The translations under genes and the position numbers were made by a program. The notes under the pieces are model-generated. The model was not told where the DNA came from, searched no databases, and saw only the letters and a list, made by a program, of their open reading frames with translations. Below are positions 60,727 to 64,000 of a stretch of 64,000 nt of DNA, one piece after another. This DNA is from Bradyrhizobium sp. NFR13 (lineage in GTDB: Bacteria > Pseudomonadota > Alphaproteobacteria > Rhizobiales > Xanthobacteraceae). Numbering within the stretch: the stretch's first letter is position 1; every line of letters starts with the position of its first letter. The stretch spans positions 186,001-250,000 of the forward strand of contig NZ_FOTP01000003.1 in assembly GCF_900114605.1 (NCBI RefSeq), in the 5' to 3' direction.

Positions 60727-61854
60727 TTACGCCGCGTTCTTCTGGCGCATGCGCTCGATCAACTGGTCTTCCCAATAGGACAGCGAGCCGAGCCCAACCG
60801 CCACCGCGTTGGAGCGGCGGTAGTAGAGGTGGCAGTCGAACTCCCAAGTGAAGCCCATGCCGCCATGAACCTGGATGTTGTTCTTCGAGCAGTGCTGGAA
60901 TGCCTGCGTCGCGCTGATGCGTGCTGCAGCGGCGGCTTCCGGCAGTTCGGACGCGTTGGTCGAGAGCGCCCAGGCGCCGTAATAGCAATTCGAGCGCGCC
61001 AGCGTCGCGGAGACATACATGTCCGCGAGCATGTGCTTCACAGCCTGGAAAGAGCCGATCTGGCGGCCGAAGGCAATGCGGTCGAGCGCGTAGTCGCGGC
61101 CCATTTCCAGCGCGCGGTCGGAACCGCCGACCTGTTCGAAGCCGATCAACACCGCGGCGCGGTCGAGCACCTGCGAGAGGATGCTCCAGCCTTCATTCGC
61201 AGCGCCGAGCAGCTCAGCCTTGACATTCTTGAACGAGATCTCGGCCTGATTGCGCGAGGGATCGATGGATGTCAGTGCCTTGGCCTCGACGCCCTCGCTG
61301 GTGAGATCGACAAGATACAGCGCGATGTCGGTATCGCGGCCAGTCGAACCGGTGCGCGCGGCGACGATCGCGAAGTCAGCGATGGCGCCATCGGCCACCG
61401 GCTTCTTGGTGCCGTTGAGCACGCCGTTAGCCGCGGTGAGCTTGATCGCCTTTGGCGACGGATTACCGGAACCTTCGAACAGCGCCAGCGTGCCGACGGC
61501 ATTGCCCTGTGCAATCGCCGGCAGCCACTTCTGCTTTTGCGCATCGGAACCGGCGAGCAGCAGCGCTTCTGCGGCGAGGTAGACCGTCGAGGAGAACGGC
61601 ACCGGGGCGAGTGCACGGCCCATTTCCTCGGCGATCACGCAGAGTTCGAGATGACCGGCACCCGAGCCGCCAAAGGCTTCCGGGATGGCGACGCCGAGGA
61701 AGCCCATATCCGCAAGGCCCTTCCAGAGCTCGCGATCATAGGGCGCCTTGCCGTCGATCACGGCGCGCACAGCCTTCGGCGGGCACTTCTCGGTGAGAAA
61801 ACGCCGGGCCTCGTCGCGGAGCTGCTTCTGGTCGTCGGAGAAATCGAAGTTCAT
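60727..61854 (-). CDS. Acyl-CoA dehydrogenase, small FadE-type (375 aa)
   Basis: Distinct from the two dehydrogenases downstream: starts MNFDFSDDQKQLRDEARRFL, has FGGSGAGHLELCVIAEEMGR, the FAD signature RIAFGRQIGSFQAVKHMLAD, and the C-terminal VHGGMGFTWEFDCHLYYRRS. It lacks the canonical GGTxEI end, as usual for the subunits that pair with a larger dehydrogenase in steroid- and aryl-CoA pathways. Start at 61854. 32 bp after the ligase and 12 bp before the next dehydrogenase, clearly one operon. Confidence 0.92.
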   Translation of the reverse strand: MNFDFSDDQKQLRDEARRFLTEKCPPKAVRAVIDGKAPYDRELWKGLADMGFLGVAIPEAFGGSGAGHLELCVIAEEMGRALAPVPFSSTVYLAAEALLLAGSDAQKQKWLPAIAQGNAVGTLALFEGSGNPSPKAIKLTAANGVLNGTKKPVADGAIADFAIVAARTGSTGRDTDIALYLVDLTSEGVEAKALTSIDPSRNQAEISFKNVKAELLGAANEGWSILSQVLDRAAVLIGFEQVGGSDRALEMGRDYALDRIAFGRQIGSFQAVKHMLADMYVSATLARSNCYYGAWALSTNASELPEAAAAARISATQAFQHCSKNNIQVHGGMGFTWEFDCHLYYRRSNAVAVGLGSLSYWEDQLIERMRQKNAA

Positions 61855-61886
61855 GGCGGTGTACTCTGTTCTGATCGATGGAAAGT

Positions 61887-63761
61887 CTAGTTGAGGATGA
61901 TGACGTCTTCGCCGGGGTGCTCGGCGTAAAGCTGGGCGACCAGTGCCGCGCGGCGTTCGAGGCCGGCGCGTTGGTTGATGTAGCCCTTGTCGGTGAGTTC
62001 GTTGCCGTCGATGGACGCCGGCTCGACCATGAACATCGCGCGCGCAATGCGCCTGCTGCTGGCGCCTTCGCACGACGCATTATGTGCCTGCAGCCCCTTC
62101 TTCAGACAGGCAAGAACCGCAGGATGTTTCACCACATCGGCAAATGTCGCCTCGGGCTCGCCGATCATGATGCGGCAGGCCGGCAGGTTGGGCCAGGCGA
62201 GCACGCCGATATAGGGGCGATCCTGTCCCGTGATCAGCGCGTCCTGCACCACCGGCGTCGCCGCAGCGATCACATCGGTGCGCAACGAGCCGACATGCAC
62301 GAAGGTGCCGGTCGTCAGCTTGAAGTCCTCCACCACGCGGCCGGAGAAGATCAGGCCCTGCACGGGGTCATTGTCGTCGACGAAAATGCCAGCGTCGCCG
62401 ATCTTGTAGAAGCCTTCCTCGTCGAAGGCCGCTTTGGTGAGGTCCGGCTGGCGATAGTAGCCCGGCATCACGTTGACGCCGCGCAAGCGCAATTCGTATT
62501 TCGAATCCACCGGCACCATCTTGAGTTCGACGCCGGGGAACGGCAGGCCGATCAGGCCGACGCGCTCTGTGTCCCAATAGGTGCCGGTCGAGGTCGGCGA
62601 GGTCTCGGTGCAGCCCCAACCGGTATAGAACACGATGCGCTCGCCGGTGGCGCGCACGGCCAGCGCCTGCATCCGGTCGTAGAGATCATCCGGGAGACGC
62701 GCGCCGCCATAGGCCATCAGATTCAGGTTCTTGAAGAACGAGCGCGCCAGCGCATCGTCTTTCTCCATCGCGCTGGCAATCGCCGCATAGCCGGCGGGAA
62801 CATTGGCGTAATAGGTCGGCGAGATTTCGCGCAGATTGCGCAGCGTCTCGTCGATCATGCCGGGCATCGGCCGGCCGTCGTCGATATAGAGCGTGCCGCC
62901 ATCGATCAGCAGCGGGTTGAACAAAGCGTTGCCGCCCATGGTGTGATTCCACGGCATCCAGTCGAGATAGACCGGCGGCTGCGCGTTCGGATCGCGCGGG
63001 CGCGTCTGCATCATCATCGCGGCATTCGCCGTCATCATCCGCTGCGTGTTGATGACCGCCTTGGGCATGCCGGTGGAGCCCGAGGTGAACAGCAGCTTGC
63101 CGACCGTATCGGGCATGATCTGCGCGAGCGATGCGTCGACCGTGGGCGTAACCATGGTCGCGACCATGTCGGCATAGGCGGTGCTGGCGATCCCCGTCGG
63201 CGGGCGCGCCACATGGATGATCTTGATGTCGGTGAGATCGAGCGCATCCAGCGCCTTCTGGAAGGTCGGCCCGTCCTGCACCATGACCGCGACAGGCTTG
63301 ATCAGGTCGAACAGATATTTGAGCTTGGCGTGATCCTGGCTCATCAGCGAATAGGCCGGCGACACCGGCGCTGCCGGATGCCGCGCCTGCATCGCCGCCA
63401 TGGTCATTAGTGCATGCTCGATGGAATTGCCCGAAAGGATCGCAACCGGTCCATCGGCCGCGAGCTTCATGTCGAGTAGCGCCTGGGTCAGCGCATCGGC
63501 GGTCCGCTTCGCCTCGCCATAGCTGAGCCGACGCCATTGCCGGTCATCGCCGGCGCGCTGGGCCAGCCAGGTGTGATCGGGACGCTCCTTGGCCCACTTC
63601 GCCAGAGACGCCGGCAGATGCGTCTCATAGGGCATCAACGGTATCAGCGACTTCATGACGATGACGCCGTCCGGCCGGCGCTCGACATCGATGTCGCGCT
63701 CCATCCAGTGGATCTTGCGGAAGGCGGGCTTTGTCAGCACCGCGGCAGCCTGGGCGTTCAT
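61887..63761 (-). CDS. Feruloyl-CoA synthase-like acyl-CoA ligase, second copy (624 aa)
   Basis: Acyl-adenylate/CoA ligase with LFTSGSTGMPKAVINTQRMM near residue 230, GWGCTETSPTSTGTYWDTER near 400, GRVVEDFKLTTGTFVHVGSL near 475 and SIDGNELTDKGYINQRAGLE at the C-terminus. Same subfamily as the ligase at 40136-42019, with matching motif order (SGSTG.PKAVINTQRMM, SPAYSL, LDDGKPTP/IDDGRPMP) but clearly divergent, so the two likely activate different acids. Start at 63761 with GGGAG 8 nt upstream. Lies 78 bp after a crotonase gene and before the dehydrogenases. Confidence 0.88.
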   Translation of the reverse strand: MNAQAAAVLTKPAFRKIHWMERDIDVERRPDGVIVMKSLIPLMPYETHLPASLAKWAKERPDHTWLAQRAGDDRQWRRLSYGEAKRTADALTQALLDMKLAADGPVAILSGNSIEHALMTMAAMQARHPAAPVSPAYSLMSQDHAKLKYLFDLIKPVAVMVQDGPTFQKALDALDLTDIKIIHVARPPTGIASTAYADMVATMVTPTVDASLAQIMPDTVGKLLFTSGSTGMPKAVINTQRMMTANAAMMMQTRPRDPNAQPPVYLDWMPWNHTMGGNALFNPLLIDGGTLYIDDGRPMPGMIDETLRNLREISPTYYANVPAGYAAIASAMEKDDALARSFFKNLNLMAYGGARLPDDLYDRMQALAVRATGERIVFYTGWGCTETSPTSTGTYWDTERVGLIGLPFPGVELKMVPVDSKYELRLRGVNVMPGYYRQPDLTKAAFDEEGFYKIGDAGIFVDDNDPVQGLIFSGRVVEDFKLTTGTFVHVGSLRTDVIAAATPVVQDALITGQDRPYIGVLAWPNLPACRIMIGEPEATFADVVKHPAVLACLKKGLQAHNASCEGASSRRIARAMFMVEPASIDGNELTDKGYINQRAGLERRAALVAQLYAEHPGEDVIILN

Positions 63762-63839
63762 GTGGTTTCTCCCAAAACCGTTCTTGTCGAACCATGGTCT
63801 CGTTTGTCGGACCTTGTATTCGGTGCGTGAGATCACGCT

Positions 63840-64000
63840 TCAACGTGTGACGTAAACCGGCTTTCGTTTCTCGATGAATGCGCGAATGCCTTCCTCGAAA
63901 TCTTCCGAGCGACTGCACAGCACCTGATTGCGATCTTCCATGGCGATCACGGCCTCAATGGAGCCGGCATCGACGGACATGTTGATACATTCCTTCGACA
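63840..64000 (-). CDS. Enoyl-CoA hydratase/isomerase, partial (C-terminal 52 residues)
   Basis: Reading leftward the fragment encodes CINMSVDAGSIEAVIAMEDR, NQVLCSRSEDFEEGIRAFI and EKRKPVYVTR before the stop at 63840-63842. EG..AFIEKRKPVY is the usual crotonase C-terminus. The rest of the gene lies beyond the right edge. It would be upstream of the ligase and the dehydrogenases in the same operon. Confidence 0.82.
   Translation of the reverse strand, partial: SKECINMSVDAGSIEAVIAMEDRNQVLCSRSEDFEEGIRAFIEKRKPVYVTR

Noticed and set aside
60142-61890. A 582-codon open frame on the plus strand opposite the acyl-CoA dehydrogenase genes
   Set aside because: It is the reverse frame of high-GC coding DNA; the minus-strand genes have full families and motifs, the plus frame has none.
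61878-63410. 510-codon plus-strand frame opposite the second ligase
   Set aside because: Antisense shadow of a gene with clear ligase motifs.

Overview
The window looks like chromosomal DNA of an alphaproteobacterium of the Bradyrhizobium/Rhodopseudomonas/Tardiphaga/Afipia group (Nitrobacteraceae). The pointers are: high GC, a PhyR-NepR-EcfG general stress locus, a DUF3551 secreted protein, many periplasmic binding proteins of the branched-chain amino acid (HAAT) type, feruloyl-CoA-synthase-like ligases, and GTCATTCCGG-type palindromic repeats between genes. The group is inferred from family content; no marker gene settles genus or species. I see no rRNA, tRNA, CRISPR array, transposase or phage gene.

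Layout. 1-8.0 kb (all minus strand): the 5' half of an RND efflux permease, a small secreted protein, two paralogous sensor kinases (one paired with an OmpR-type regulator), an RpoH-type sigma factor, a glycine-rich secreted protein and a DUF305-like protein. 8.3-12.8 kb: a compact four-gene plus-strand operon (type III polyketide synthase, methyltransferase, FAD oxidoreductase, DHA2-type MFS exporter) that looks like an uncharacterised natural-product cluster. 12.9-21.6 kb: a DUF3551 protein, a LysR-divergent AtuA-like two-gene locus with its own binding protein, and a complete NitT/TauT-type ABC importer. 21.9-23.7 kb: phyR divergent from nepR-ecfG, the general stress switch.

23.9-30.8 kb: five consecutive paralogous HAAT binding proteins, mostly separated by a terminator hairpin and a short leader, with no permease between them. 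31-39 kb: glycerate 2-kinase, a MarR regulator, then livH, a fused livM-livG and livF, followed by two more binding proteins on the other strand. 39.3-49.5 kb: an aromatic-acid region with SDR dehydrogenase, feruloyl-CoA-synthase-like ligase, crotonase, cyclase, DUF3237, a complete TRAP importer, pobA (4-hydroxybenzoate 3-hydroxylase) and a PaaI-type thioesterase.

A shared AT-rich operator-like sequence (GTTATR-N3-TATAAT/TATATC) lies in three promoter regions: marR/livH, the crotonase-ligase-SDR operon, and dctP/pobA. It suggests one regulon, most simply run by the MarR protein, coupling uptake of aromatic or phenylpropanoid acids to CoA activation, side-chain removal and ring hydroxylation. 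49.5-57.3 kb is a mixed region (LysR/PPOX, GST with a WYL regulator, YkgJ, DUF3307, a membrane CNMP/DUF6537 pair, an atypical crotonase). 57.3-64 kb is a second acyl-CoA operon (crotonase fragment, second feruloyl-CoA-synthase-like ligase, three acyl-CoA dehydrogenases, nitroreductase) running off the right edge.
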